A stretch of DNA of 64,000 nucleotides from Polaribacter pectinis (GCF_014352875.1 NZ_CP060695.1:589501-653500), one strand, 5' to 3'. Positions 27,259 to 36,755 are shown, counted from the stretch's first letter. Notes: generated by a model from the letters alone, not told the origin. A program made the numbers and translations.

Positions 27259-28850
27259 TGAAATTAACACAAATTCCTTTTAAAGACACTGGTTTTTTCT
27301 CTAAAACAATGCTCGATTATTTAGAGCAAAAAGAAGCTATAAAGCCGTTTTACAATAATTTTCCAGATATTACTGGTTTTCATAATCAAATTGAAGAAAA
27401 AGAGAAATCTTACAGATTGCAATCTAGATTGACTTTGGTAAATGCTTTGGGAAATCAATACAAAAATTTTGATGTTTCAGAAAAAATCTCTGAAAATATA
27501 GCATTATTAAAACAACAAAATACATTTACAGTAACTACAGGACATCAATTAAACTTATTTACGGGTCCTTTATACTTCTTATATAAAATAATCTCTGCAA
27601 TTAATTTAGCTGAAGAATTATCAGAAAAATTTATTGATAAAAATTTTGTTCCAATCTATTGGATGGCAACAGAAGACCATGATTTTGATGAAATTAATTA
27701 CTTCAATTTTGAAGGGAAAAAAGTATTGTGGAACAGAAAAGATGGTGGTGCAGTTGGGAGATTTTCTACGGAAGGATTAGAAACTGTTTTTGAAGTTTTT
27801 TCTAATCAATTAGGGAATTCTAAAAATGCAGAACAATTAAAAGAGCTTTTCAAAAAAGGATATTTAGAGCATACTAATTTAGCAGATGCCACACGTTTTA
27901 TTGCTAACGAATTGTTTAAAGAACATGGTTTGGTTATTGTTGATGGAGATGACAAAGCTTTAAAAGAATTATTTATTCCGTTTGTAAAAGACGAATTAGA
28001 GCATGAAACTTCTTTTAAAGAAGTTTCTAAAACAATTACTAAATTAGAAAAGGATTATAAAATACAAGTAAATCCGAGAGAAATCAATTTGTTTTATTTG
28101 ATTGGAAATTCTCGTGAACGTATTGTTTTTGAAGACGGAGTTTACAAAGTAAATAATACAGAAATCACTTTTTCGAAAGATGAAATTTTAAAAGAAGTAG
28201 ATGAAAACCCTTTAGCATTTTCACCAAACGTAATTATGCGACCTTTATACCAAGAAGTTATTTTGCCAAACTTATGTTATATTGGTGGAGGAGGAGAAAT
28301 GGCTTATTGGTTTGAGCTGAAAAACTATTTCGAAAAAGTAAATATGCCTTTTCCCATTTTATTATTGCGAAATTCTGTACAAGTTGTATCTGAAAAGCAA
28401 CAAAAAAAGTTACATAATTTAGATATTTCTCACAAAGAATTATTTATGAATCTACATAAATTACTATCAAAAAAAGTAGTAGAAAATTCTGATATTAAAA
28501 TTAGCTTTGGAGATAAAATTAAATATTTAGAAGAGCAATTTTCCGAGTTAAAACAAGTCGCAGAAAAGACAGATATTTCTTTTATTGGCGCTGTAAAAGC
28601 CCAAGAAGTAAAACAAATAAAAGGATTAAAGAATTTAGAGAAACGTTTATTAAAAGCGGAAAAAAGAAGACAAAACGATTTGGTTGAAAGAATAACAGCA
28701 CTTCAAAACCAGATTTTACCAAACCAAAGTTTAGAAGAAAGACAACGTAACTTTTCTGAATATTATTTAGAATATGGAAGCGCTTTTATAGAGGCTTTAA
28801 AAGAAGGGTTAAAACCTTTAGAATTAGAATTTACAATACTTGAAATGTAA
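27258..28850 (+). CDS. bshC: Bacillithiol biosynthesis cysteine-adding enzyme BshC
   Basis: Final enzyme of bacillithiol synthesis, joining cysteine to GlcN-malate; cytoplasmic. TVTTGHQLNLFTGPLYFLYKI and PIYWMATEDHDFDEINYF are the conserved nucleotide-fold motifs of BshC, and a coiled-coil region (about 395-500, rich in Lys, Glu and Leu) matches its dimer helix. Length (530) is usual. The stop overlaps the rlmF start by one base. Its start overlaps a Cys-Cys leader ORF. It indicates that this organism uses bacillithiol as its thiol redox buffer. Confidence 0.95.
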   Translation: MKLTQIPFKDTGFFSKTMLDYLEQKEAIKPFYNNFPDITGFHNQIEEKEKSYRLQSRLTLVNALGNQYKNFDVSEKISENIALLKQQNTFTVTTGHQLNLFTGPLYFLYKIISAINLAEELSEKFIDKNFVPIYWMATEDHDFDEINYFNFEGKKVLWNRKDGGAVGRFSTEGLETVFEVFSNQLGNSKNAEQLKELFKKGYLEHTNLADATRFIANELFKEHGLVIVDGDDKALKELFIPFVKDELEHETSFKEVSKTITKLEKDYKIQVNPREINLFYLIGNSRERIVFEDGVYKVNNTEITFSKDEILKEVDENPLAFSPNVIMRPLYQEVILPNLCYIGGGGEMAYWFELKNYFEKVNMPFPILLLRNSVQVVSEKQQKKLHNLDISHKELFMNLHKLLSKKVVENSDIKISFGDKIKYLEEQFSELKQVAEKTDISFIGAVKAQEVKQIKGLKNLEKRLLKAEKRRQNDLVERITALQNQILPNQSLEERQRNFSEYYLEYGSAFIEALKEGLKPLELEFTILEM

Positions 28851-29704
28851 TGAAAGACAAAGGACTTCACCCAAAAAATAAATTTAATAAAGGTTATAAT
28901 TTTGATGAATTAATCAAAGTAAACCCAGCCATAAAAGAATTTGTTTCCGAAAACGAATATGGTACAACAACCATCGATTTTTCCAATCCAAAAGCGGTAA
29001 AAGAACTCAATAAAGGTTTACTTTTTTCTTTTGATAAAATTTCTGTTTGGGATTTTCCTGATGAGAATTTATGTCCGCCAATTCCAGGTCGATTAGATTA
29101 TGTGCATCATTTAGCAGATTTACTTGCTGAAGAAGAAAACGTAAAAATTCTAGATATTGGTACAGGAGCAACCTGTATTTATCCACTTTTAGGAGTTGCT
29201 GAATACAATTGGAATTTTGTTGCCACAGACATCGATTTAGATTCTTTGGATACAGCACAAGATATTATTTACGATAATAAATTAGAATCGAATATTACCT
29301 TACGTCAGCAAAAAGATGAAAACAATATTCTAAATGGAATTTTAGAAGATGGTGATTCATTTACTGCAACCATGTGTAATCCGCCTTTTTACAAATCTGC
29401 AGAAGAAGCACAAGGAGCAAACAAGCGTAAAAATAGAAATTTAGGAAATAGTGCAGTTAGAAATTTCTCTGGAAACAACAATGAATTATGGTATGTTGGA
29501 GGAGAAAAAGCTTTTTTACACAATTATTTATATGAAAGTTCTTTGTATAAAACTTCAAGTAAATGGTTTACAAGTTTAGTTTCTAAAAAGGAAAATGTTG
29601 AGAGTTTAGAAAAATCATCTAAAAAATTAGGAGCAAAAGAATTTAAAGTAATTCCATTAAGTCAAGGTAATAAAGTAACTAGAATTGTTTGTTGGAAATT
29701 TTAA
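28850..29704 (+). CDS. rlmF: 23S rRNA (adenine(1618)-N6)-methyltransferase RlmF
   Basis: SAM-dependent methyltransferase that makes m6A1618 in 23S rRNA, related to METTL16. The start HPKNKFNKGYNFDELI, the SAM-binding DIGTGA (102-107) and the amino-methyltransferase motif NPPFY (177-181) are all present. Length (284) is near normal. It is translationally coupled to bshC through TAATG, an arrangement without obvious functional logic that probably just secures expression. It converges with the next gene, overlapping it by 4 bp. Confidence 0.94.
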   Translation: MKDKGLHPKNKFNKGYNFDELIKVNPAIKEFVSENEYGTTTIDFSNPKAVKELNKGLLFSFDKISVWDFPDENLCPPIPGRLDYVHHLADLLAEEENVKILDIGTGATCIYPLLGVAEYNWNFVATDIDLDSLDTAQDIIYDNKLESNITLRQQKDENNILNGILEDGDSFTATMCNPPFYKSAEEAQGANKRKNRNLGNSAVRNFSGNNNELWYVGGEKAFLHNYLYESSLYKTSSKWFTSLVSKKENVESLEKSSKKLGAKEFKVIPLSQGNKVTRIVCWKF

Positions 29705-30303
29705 TTAAAAACAACATCATTAATTTTATACTTTTTACAAACAAAATGTAAAATAGTATAGACCAACATATGCACAAAAACCAAGCAAATAAACGCATAT
29801 AAGGGAACTCCAAAAAGCTGATATGGCCAATAATATGTCCAAACTCCTAAATAAATAGTAATTACTTCTCCAAAAGCAGGTAGAATTAATGCGAGTAAAA
29901 TTGCTAAAATAATTTTATTTTTATGACTTTGATTTTTTAAAAGTGGAATTAAATTGCGCTCTAATTTATATAAATAATGGAAAGCCAACATCCATGCAAA
30001 AGGTAACCATAAAGGTAATTCTCTTGTAACTTCATGATATTCCCAATAACCATTTGTTACGCCCCAAGTTTCGCCAACAATACCGCCAAAACCAGTTAAT
30101 AACATTCCTACCAATAACAACCAATTTTTATTAGATTCAGGCTTTATAACCTCTTTATAGATATTATGAATGATTTTTAGAATTAAAATTCCAGCAATAA
30201 TTGCATCATATTTTTTTAATAAACCAATTAAAACACCAGCAATTATTAGTTTTATAAGTGCTTTTAGTATTTCTAAAGAAAATTGTTTTTTGTGAGTAAT
30301 CAA
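29701..30303 (-). CDS. Multi-pass membrane protein of unknown function
   Basis: A 200-residue protein with six or so hydrophobic helices and few charged residues. Paired motifs recall an internal duplication: FGGIVGETWGVTNGYWEY (about 70-90) and FGEVITIYLGVWTYYWPYQL (about 143-163). Membrane enzymes of the carotenoid hydratase type have similar G-E-x-x-G-x-x-x-x-W-x-Y patterns, but I do not claim that function. The only fitting start codon is TTG at 30303; no ATG precedes the first helix. It converges with rlmF, overlapping it by 4 bp. Confidence 0.7.
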   Translation of the reverse strand: MITHKKQFSLEILKALIKLIIAGVLIGLLKKYDAIIAGILILKIIHNIYKEVIKPESNKNWLLLVGMLLTGFGGIVGETWGVTNGYWEYHEVTRELPLWLPFAWMLAFHYLYKLERNLIPLLKNQSHKNKIILAILLALILPAFGEVITIYLGVWTYYWPYQLFGVPLYAFICLVFVHMLVYTILHFVCKKYKINDVVFN

Positions 30304-30430
30304 AATATTGGAATGATGTTTATTTAAAACTTTTGTAAAAGTACTATTTTTTTGTCCTCAAAATTATGATTGTTTATTAATTTCTGTATCTTCATTTTCT
30401 AAATTAAAGAGCAGAATAATCGCAGTTTTT

Positions 30431-31939
30431 ATGAAAGTAACAAAATCATTTTACAAGAAATTTTTAGTTGTAATATCAATTATAGCGATTATTTTATTTG
30501 GTTTAAATTTTTATGCAAAGAATAAAATTGATAAAGTTATTCAACAAAAAATAGCAGAAAAAGGCTTTCAGTATTCTGGAGATATTTCTGTAAATGTATT
30601 GTTTGGAAATGTAGCTATAAAAAATATTGAACTTTCTAAAGATAGTTTAAAACTAAAATCAGATGAGATTTCTGTAAACGATTTTTCTTATTATTCATTT
30701 TTGGTGAACGATAAAATTTCAATCGGAGAAGTTGAAGTGAGTTCTTCTTCAATAGAAGGAAAGTTACTTAAAAAAGCATCAAAAAAGACTTCTAAAAAAG
30801 ATACAGTTCAACATAAAAAAGAAGAGATTTTTATAAAATCCATCGCGTTAAATAAATTGAATGTTTCAGTTATTGATGAAGATTTACATCCCATAAAAAT
30901 ATCTAATATAAATTTAGAAATTAAAGATTTCGATTTATCAAAAGATGGTAATAAAAAACTTCCTTTTTCTTATGATAATATTTTTGTTGAAATAGACAAT
31001 TTCTACAAAAAAACTTCTGAAGTTCAAGCCATAAAATTTAAGACATTTAAATTAGAAAATGATGATATTGTTATAGATAGCTTGCAAATTGTACCTTTAA
31101 AATCAAGGAAAAGTTATATTTATCATGTAGATTATGAAAAAGAATTATTAGATCTTGTTGTAAAACAAATTAAAGTTTCTGATTTTAAAATAGAGGAGGA
31201 GCCAAGTCTATCTTTTACAGTAAATCATATTTTGGTAGATAATGTTTTTTTCGATTTATATTTGAATGGTGCTGTTTTAGAATCTTCAAAAAAAATCAAG
31301 TATTTATACAGTAAAAATTTACGTGACTTACCTTTTAATATTGATGTAAAAAGTTTAGATATTAAAAATTCGAAATTAATTTACGAAGAACAAACAAAGA
31401 AAAACCACAAGCCAGGTATTTTAGTTTTTGATGAGCTGAATGCACAAATCAAAAACATTAATAATAATGAATCAAAAAAAGAAAAACTTACGGTTGTAGA
31501 TATTAAAACCAAGTTTATGGACAGTTCTCCACTAAAAATAAAATGGACGTTTGATATCAACAACAAAAACGACGATTTTAGAATTTCAGGAAGTCTATTT
31601 AATGTGAATTCTAAAAACATGAGTTCTTTTATTTTGCCAGCTTTTAATGTAAAAATGGATGGCTATATCAATGAAATGTTCTTCGATTTTGAAGGAAATA
31701 ATTCTGTTTCAAATGGTAAATTAAATATTGATTTTAAAAACTTTAGTATTAAAATTTTAGACGAACAAAAGAAGAAAAAGAAGTTTTTAAGCTGGTTAGC
31801 AAATCTATTTGTAAAAGACACTTCCAAACACGGAATGGTTAAAGCAAAAGTTGAGAAATTGGAAAGAGACAAAACAAAATCGTTTTGGAATTACTTTTGG
31901 AAAAATATCGAAAAAGGATTGCAAAAATCTTTGATATAA
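30431..31939 (+). CDS. AsmA/DUF748-like single-pass envelope protein
   Basis: A 502-residue protein with one N-terminal membrane helix (about 10-27, FLVVISIIAIILFGLNFYA) and a long, mainly beta-stranded periplasmic part with repeats such as ISVNVLFGNVAIKNIELS, VEVSSSSIEGKLL and LDIKNSKLIYEE. This layout is that of AsmA-like/DUF748 proteins, which are thought to form long grooves that carry phospholipids to the outer membrane. It ends in a basic, amphipathic region (KKKKKFLSWLANLF...FWNYFWKNIEKG) that could touch a membrane. The function is inferred from architecture. A strong terminator follows. Confidence 0.65.
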   Translation: MKVTKSFYKKFLVVISIIAIILFGLNFYAKNKIDKVIQQKIAEKGFQYSGDISVNVLFGNVAIKNIELSKDSLKLKSDEISVNDFSYYSFLVNDKISIGEVEVSSSSIEGKLLKKASKKTSKKDTVQHKKEEIFIKSIALNKLNVSVIDEDLHPIKISNINLEIKDFDLSKDGNKKLPFSYDNIFVEIDNFYKKTSEVQAIKFKTFKLENDDIVIDSLQIVPLKSRKSYIYHVDYEKELLDLVVKQIKVSDFKIEEEPSLSFTVNHILVDNVFFDLYLNGAVLESSKKIKYLYSKNLRDLPFNIDVKSLDIKNSKLIYEEQTKKNHKPGILVFDELNAQIKNINNNESKKEKLTVVDIKTKFMDSSPLKIKWTFDINNKNDDFRISGSLFNVNSKNMSSFILPAFNVKMDGYINEMFFDFEGNNSVSNGKLNIDFKNFSIKILDEQKKKKKFLSWLANLFVKDTSKHGMVKAKVEKLERDKTKSFWNYFWKNIEKGLQKSLI

Positions 31940-31979
31940 TACTTCGAAATAATAGTTTTTATCAATTATTAGATACAAA

Positions 31980-32007
31980 AAAACCGAAGCAAATTTGCTT
32001 CGGTTTT
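31980..32007. terminator. Perfect palindromic bidirectional terminator
   Basis: AAAACCGAAGCAAA (31980-31993) is the exact reverse complement of TTTGCTTCGGTTTT (31994-32007), with T-runs on both strands. It serves the AsmA-like gene and the convergent LysM gene. Confidence 0.85.
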
Positions 32008-32029
32008 TTTATACGTTAAAAGTAAATTC

Positions 32030-32404
32030 CTATAAATTAGGAATCACTAATTCTTGACCAGGATGAATAACATCTGGGTTTTTTAAGATGTTTCCATTCG
32101 CTTTAAAGATCTCTGTATATTTAGAAGCATTTCCATAATATTGTTTTGCAATTTTACCTAAAGTATCTCCACTTTTTACAGTATGGTTTGCAAACACAGA
32201 AGTATCTTCAACTTTAATGTCAGCAACTAAATCAGCAGGATTTTCTCCACCAGACTTTTTAATTTCATCCCAAAGTAAGTTTTTCTCATATTGATTTTTA
32301 GCTGTTCCACTAATATGTAATTTTCCGTTTTCTTCCTTTACATCACCATTTTTAATCGCTAATTCTTCACCTAAATCTAAAACGTTTTGATATTTTGCTC
32401 TCAT
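32030..32404 (-). CDS. BON and LysM domain protein, Kbp/YgaU-like
   Basis: A 124-residue protein with a BON-like domain (about 1-65, NGDVKEENGKLHISGTAKNQYE) and a C-terminal LysM domain (about 75-122, HTVKSGDTLGKIAKQYYGNA to HPGQELVIP). It has no signal peptide, as in E. coli Kbp (YgaU), a cytoplasmic potassium-binding protein with the same two domains. The same role is plausible but not shown. It lies between two near-identical hairpins (31980 and 32453), so it is probably a single-gene transcript. Confidence 0.85.
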   Translation of the reverse strand: MRAKYQNVLDLGEELAIKNGDVKEENGKLHISGTAKNQYEKNLLWDEIKKSGGENPADLVADIKVEDTSVFANHTVKSGDTLGKIAKQYYGNASKYTEIFKANGNILKNPDVIHPGQELVIPNL

Positions 32405-32452
32405 TTTAATTCTTTTTTTTTAATTGTTATTTTAATAATTTAAATATACAAA

Positions 32453-32479
32453 AAAACCGAAGTAAATTACTTCGGTTTT
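32453..32479 (-). terminator. Terminator after lpd
   Basis: AAAACCGAAGTAA (32453-32465) pairs with TTACTTCGGTTTT (32467-32479). On the minus strand the stem is followed by a run of T, so it should end the lpd transcript. Its stem is almost the same as that of the hairpin at 31980. Confidence 0.8.
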
Positions 32480-32547
32480 CGATAAATGTATCTATTTAGT
32501 CGTTGAAATCCTTTTATCATATTAGGAAATCAAGAATAATATAATTT

Positions 32548-33936
32548 TTACAAATGAATCACTTCATCATAAGCATCTGCAACAGCTTCCATTACAGCTT
32601 CACTCATGGTTGGGTGAGGGTGAATTGTTTTTAAAACTTCATGACCTGTTGTTTCTAATTTACGTCCTAAAACTGCTTCAGCAATCATATCTGTAACACC
32701 AGCACCAATCATGTGGCAACCTAACCATTCGCCGTATTTTGCATCAAAAATCACTTTTACAAAACCTTCAGTTGTTCCAGCTGCAGTTGCTTTACCAGAA
32801 GCAGAAAAAGGGAATTTACCAACTTTTAAATCGTAACCAGCCTCTTTTGCTTTCGCTTCTGTCATTCCAACAGACGCAATTTCTGGAGTTGCATACGTAC
32901 AACCAGGAACGTTTCCATAATCGATTGCTTCTGTATGTAAACCAGCTAATTTTTCTACACAAGTAATTCCTTCAGCAGAAGCAACGTGTGCTAAAGCTTG
33001 TCCAGGAACCACATCTCCAATTGCATAATAACCAGGAATATTTGTTTGATAAAAATCGTTTACCAAGATTTTGTCTCTGTCAGTAATAATTCCAACATCT
33101 TCTAAACCAATATTTTCGATATTCGATTTAATTCCAACTGCAGATAATAAAATATCAGCCGTTAAAGTTTCCTCTCCTTTTTTCGTTTTTACAGTTGCAA
33201 CAACACCTTCACCAGAAGTATCTACAGATTCTACAGAAGAATTTGTCATAACTTTAATACCTGCTTTTTTAATTGATTTTTCAAATTGTTTAGAAATATC
33301 AATATCTTCTACTGGCACCACATTTGGCATAAATTCTACAATCGTAACATCAGTTCCCATTGAATTATAAAAATGTGCAAACTCAACACCAATTGCACCA
33401 GAACCTACAACAATCATAGATTTTGGCTGACTTTTTAAGCTCATTGCTTGTCTGTAACCAATCACTTTTTTACCATCTTGTGGCAAGTTTGGCAATTCAC
33501 GAGAACGAGCACCAGTTGCAATAATAATATTATCAGCTGAATATTCAGTTACTTTTCCATCTTCAGCAGTAACATCTACTTTTTTACCTGTTTTTATTTT
33601 TCCAAAACCGTTAATAATATCGATTTTGTTTTTCTTCATTAAAAAAGAAACACCTTTGCTCATTCCTTCAGCAACACCACGACTTCTCTTAATTACAGCA
33701 TCAAAATCTTTGTCTATTGCTTCTGCTTTTAAACCATATTGATCCACATGTTTTAAATAGTCATAAACTTGCGCCGATTTTAACAAAGCTTTTGTTGGGA
33801 TACAACCCCAGTTTAAGCAAATTCCACCTAAAGATTCCTTTTCTACAATCGCAACTTTAAAGCCTAATTGACTTGCTCTAATTCCAGTTACGTAACCTCC
33901 AGGTCCACTTCCGATAATAATGATGTCGTATTTCAT
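32548..33936 (-). CDS. lpdA: Dihydrolipoyl dehydrogenase (E3)
   Basis: FAD-dependent disulfide oxidoreductase that reoxidises lipoamide in the pyruvate and 2-oxoglutarate dehydrogenase complexes. FAD motif GSGPGGYVTGIRA (9-21), redox-active cysteines Cys40 and Cys45 in GGICLNWGCIPTKALL, NAD motif GSGAIGVEFA, and the active-site His-Glu pair in HPHPTMSEAVMEA near the C-terminus. Length (462) is standard. The other complex subunits are not in this window. Repeat copy C lies just upstream. Confidence 0.96.
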   Translation of the reverse strand: MKYDIIIIGSGPGGYVTGIRASQLGFKVAIVEKESLGGICLNWGCIPTKALLKSAQVYDYLKHVDQYGLKAEAIDKDFDAVIKRSRGVAEGMSKGVSFLMKKNKIDIINGFGKIKTGKKVDVTAEDGKVTEYSADNIIIATGARSRELPNLPQDGKKVIGYRQAMSLKSQPKSMIVVGSGAIGVEFAHFYNSMGTDVTIVEFMPNVVPVEDIDISKQFEKSIKKAGIKVMTNSSVESVDTSGEGVVATVKTKKGEETLTADILLSAVGIKSNIENIGLEDVGIITDRDKILVNDFYQTNIPGYYAIGDVVPGQALAHVASAEGITCVEKLAGLHTEAIDYGNVPGCTYATPEIASVGMTEAKAKEAGYDLKVGKFPFSASGKATAAGTTEGFVKVIFDAKYGEWLGCHMIGAGVTDMIAEAVLGRKLETTGHEVLKTIHPHPTMSEAVMEAVADAYDEVIHL

Positions 33937-33956
33937 TTTTCTGTGTTTATATTTTT

Positions 33957-34030
33957 TGGGCGTTTTAACAGGCTTTCCGTTATATCTTTTTGCTAAAAAG
34001 CAAAAAGGATGTCACTTCAATCCTTAACGC
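33957..34030 (-). repeat. Dispersed intergenic repeat, copy C
   Basis: On the minus strand it begins GCGTTAAGGATTGAA and ends TGTTAAAACGCCCAA. The core hairpin (CTTTTTGCT, TTTT, AGCAAAAAG) is shared with copy B. It lies between the argS stop and the lpd start, so here it is in a potential lpd promoter or leader region. Confidence 0.85.
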
Positions 34031-34090
34031 GTGCTAATTTACTAACTTTTGTTTTTACAGCCAACTACAAAATGTAATTGCCAACTTTTT

Positions 34091-35866
34091 CTACATTCTC
34101 TCTGGAACTTGAATTCCCAATAAAGAAAATGCTTGTTTTATAGTATCTGCTACTTTTTTAGATAACTGAACTCTAAATACTTTCTTATCTAAATTATCTT
34201 CACCTAAAATATGCACATTTTGGTAAAATGAATTAAACTCCTTTACCAAGTCGTATGTGTAATTTGCAATAATTGCTGGCGAATAATTGGTAGCCGCTTG
34301 CTGAATCGTTTCAGGAAACAACTCTAATTGTTTCAATAATTCTTTCTCTTTTTCGTGTAATTCAATCGAAACTGGTTTCGAATAATCAAAATCTGCTTTT
34401 CTAATAATAGACTGAATTCGAGCATATGTATATTGAATAAAAGGACCTGTATTTCCTTGAAAATCTACAGAACTTTTCGGGTCAAATAAAATTCTCTTTT
34501 TAGGATCTACTTTTAAAACAAAATATTTTAAAGCACCTAAACCAATGGTTTCGTATAATTCGGCTTTTTCTTCATCAGAATAACCATCTAACTTTCCTAA
34601 TTCTTCAGAAATTTCTTTGGCAGTAGCTGTCATTTCTACCATTAAATCATCTGCATCTACAACAGTTCCTTCTCTCGATTTCATTTTTCCAGAAGGTAAG
34701 TCTACCATTCCGTAACTTAAATGATGCAGTTGTTTTGCCCAATCGAATCCTAATTTCTTCAAAATTAAAAACAATACTTGAAAATGATAATCCTGCTCAT
34801 TTCCAACAGTATAAACCATTCCACCAACATCTGGGAAATCTTTTACACGCTGAATCGCAGTTCCAATATCTTGCGTCATATAAACTGCTGTTCCGTCTGA
34901 ACGCAACACAATTTTTTCATCTAAACCATCATCCGTTAAATCGCACCAAACAGAACCGTCTTCTTTTTTATAGAAAACGCCTTTTTCTAAACCTTGTGCA
35001 ACTACATCTTTTCCTAATAAATACGTATTACTTTCATAATATAAAGTATCAAAATCGACACCCATATTTTTGTAAGTTGCGTCAAAACCTTTGTAAACCC
35101 AAGAGTTCATCTCTTTCCAAAGATTAACAACTACAGTATCACCTGCTTCCCATTTTAGCAACATTTCTTGTGCTTCGACTAAAAGTGGCGCTTGTTTTTT
35201 AGCTTCTTCTTCAGAAATACCTGATGCAACTAAGTTGCCAATTTCTTTCTTATATTCTTGGTCGAATTTTACGTAGTAATTTCCAACTAATTTATCGCCT
35301 TTTAAACCTGTGTTTTCTGGAGTTTCTCCATTTCCGAATTTCTCCCAAGCTAACATCGACTTACAAATATGAATTCCTCTATCGTTAATAATTTGAGTTT
35401 TGTAAACTTTTTTTCCTGCTGCTTTTATAATTTCAGCAACAGAATACCCTAATAAATTATTACGAACGTGCCCTAAATGTAAAGGTTTGTTGGTGTTTGG
35501 CGAAGAATATTCAACCATCATTGCTTTTTCATTCGCTTTTGGCGAAACAAAACCAAAATTTGCATCAGTATAAATGGAATTGAAGAAATTTGTGTAAAAA
35601 GCATCGTCAATTACCAAGTTTAAAAAACCTTTTACAACATTGTAATTGGTGATTTCTTGAACATTTTCAACAACATATTTACCTAAATCTTCTCCTATTT
35701 GCACAGGATTCCCTTTTTTGTAGCGCAACATTGGGAAAACTACAACTGTAATATCTCCTTCAAATTCTTTTCTGGTTGCTTGAAATTCCACAGTTGGAAT
35801 TTCTACGTCATATAATGCTAAAAAACCTTCTTTTACTTTGGCTTCTATTATGTTTTGGATATTCAT
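34091..35866 (-). CDS. argS: Arginyl-tRNA synthetase
   Basis: Class I aminoacyl-tRNA synthetase that charges tRNA-Arg. An N-terminal Add-1 domain (about 1-110) precedes the catalytic domain, with the HIGH motif as HLGH in NTNKPLHLGHVRNNLLG. The KMSKS equivalent is KMKSRE in PSGKMKSREGTVVDADD; such variants are usual in ArgRS. The DALR anticodon-binding domain closes the protein (FIQYTYARIQSII to the final GIQVPERM). Length (591) is normal. Confidence 0.97.
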   Translation of the reverse strand: MNIQNIIEAKVKEGFLALYDVEIPTVEFQATRKEFEGDITVVVFPMLRYKKGNPVQIGEDLGKYVVENVQEITNYNVVKGFLNLVIDDAFYTNFFNSIYTDANFGFVSPKANEKAMMVEYSSPNTNKPLHLGHVRNNLLGYSVAEIIKAAGKKVYKTQIINDRGIHICKSMLAWEKFGNGETPENTGLKGDKLVGNYYVKFDQEYKKEIGNLVASGISEEEAKKQAPLLVEAQEMLLKWEAGDTVVVNLWKEMNSWVYKGFDATYKNMGVDFDTLYYESNTYLLGKDVVAQGLEKGVFYKKEDGSVWCDLTDDGLDEKIVLRSDGTAVYMTQDIGTAIQRVKDFPDVGGMVYTVGNEQDYHFQVLFLILKKLGFDWAKQLHHLSYGMVDLPSGKMKSREGTVVDADDLMVEMTATAKEISEELGKLDGYSDEEKAELYETIGLGALKYFVLKVDPKKRILFDPKSSVDFQGNTGPFIQYTYARIQSIIRKADFDYSKPVSIELHEKEKELLKQLELFPETIQQAATNYSPAIIANYTYDLVKEFNSFYQNVHILGEDNLDKKVFRVQLSKKVADTIKQAFSLLGIQVPERM

Positions 35867-36142
35867 TTACTTTCGAAAATTGAATTGCAAAATTAAGGAT
35901 TTTATTTGTTTTTTGGGAGCTGAAATGTCAAGATTGTTTAGAGAAATTTAGGTGGTTATTTTTAGTTGTAAATTCATTATCAATTTTCATTTTGATTAAA
36001 TTTATATTAGTGAGTTCAGCTTACTTAATGAAATAATATTTATTCAGTTTAGATTATTCTTTACTTATAACTAATGAAAAGGATTCGTTTTAAACATCAT
36101 AAAAAGCAAACCATTGTCATCATTAATTCGTAATTTTGCAAG

Positions 36143-36667
36143 ATGGAAAAACGTTTACAAGAACTACCAAAATTAGCGCAAGAAGCAAAGAAAGAAAGCG
36201 AAAAATATTTTGCGAGATTAAAGAAACGAACGCCAAAAAGATTGGACTATTTAATGCAAGAATTGCACGACAAAGAGTTTGAAAAAACAGACTGTTTAAC
36301 GTGTGGGAATTGCTGTAAAACAACCAGTCCGATTTTTACAGATACAGATGTAGAAAGAATTGCAAAGTCTTTAAAAATGAAGGTTGCAGCTTTTCAAGAT
36401 CAGTATTTACAAAGAGATGAAGATGATTTTATGGTGTTAAAAACAGCTCCATGTTCATTCTTTGACGAATCTGATAATACTTGTTTTATTTATAATGTAA
36501 GACCTAAAGCATGTGCAGAATATCCGCATACAAATCGTAAAAAGTTTATTGGAATTACAGATTTAACCATTGCAAATACAGCTATTTGTCCTGCAGCTTA
36601 CAATATCGTAGAAACCTTAAAGAAAGTTTTACCTTTAGAAGGAAATAAGAAGGTTAAAAGATCTTAA
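36143..36667 (+). CDS. YkgJ-family cysteine cluster protein
   Basis: A 174-residue cytoplasmic protein with the CxxCxxCC motif (Cys51, Cys54, Cys57, Cys58; DCLTCGNCCKT) and later cysteines in APCSFFDESDNTCFIYNVRPKACAEYP and ICPAAY. The pattern fits the YkgJ/FliB zinc- or iron-sulfur-binding family (UPF0153), whose function is not settled. The N-terminus is helical and basic (1-45). It has about 275 bp of upstream DNA in which I recognise no other gene, and a strong shared terminator downstream. Confidence 0.88.
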   Translation: MEKRLQELPKLAQEAKKESEKYFARLKKRTPKRLDYLMQELHDKEFEKTDCLTCGNCCKTTSPIFTDTDVERIAKSLKMKVAAFQDQYLQRDEDDFMVLKTAPCSFFDESDNTCFIYNVRPKACAEYPHTNRKKFIGITDLTIANTAICPAAYNIVETLKKVLPLEGNKKVKRS

Positions 36668-36685
36668 TAATTATTATTTTAAAAT

Positions 36686-36728
36686 AAAAGTCCTGAATTT
36701 CTAATCATAAAGAAATTCAGGACTTTTT
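36686..36728. terminator. Bidirectional terminator between the YkgJ gene and secA
   Basis: AAAGTCCTGAATTTCT (ending at 36702) pairs with AGAAATTCAGGACTTT (from 36711), with A- and T-runs outside, in a short space between convergent stops. It is the longest hairpin stem in the window (16 bp). Confidence 0.85.
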
Positions 36729-36755
36729 ATGTAATTACTAGTTTAAAGTTGTGTT

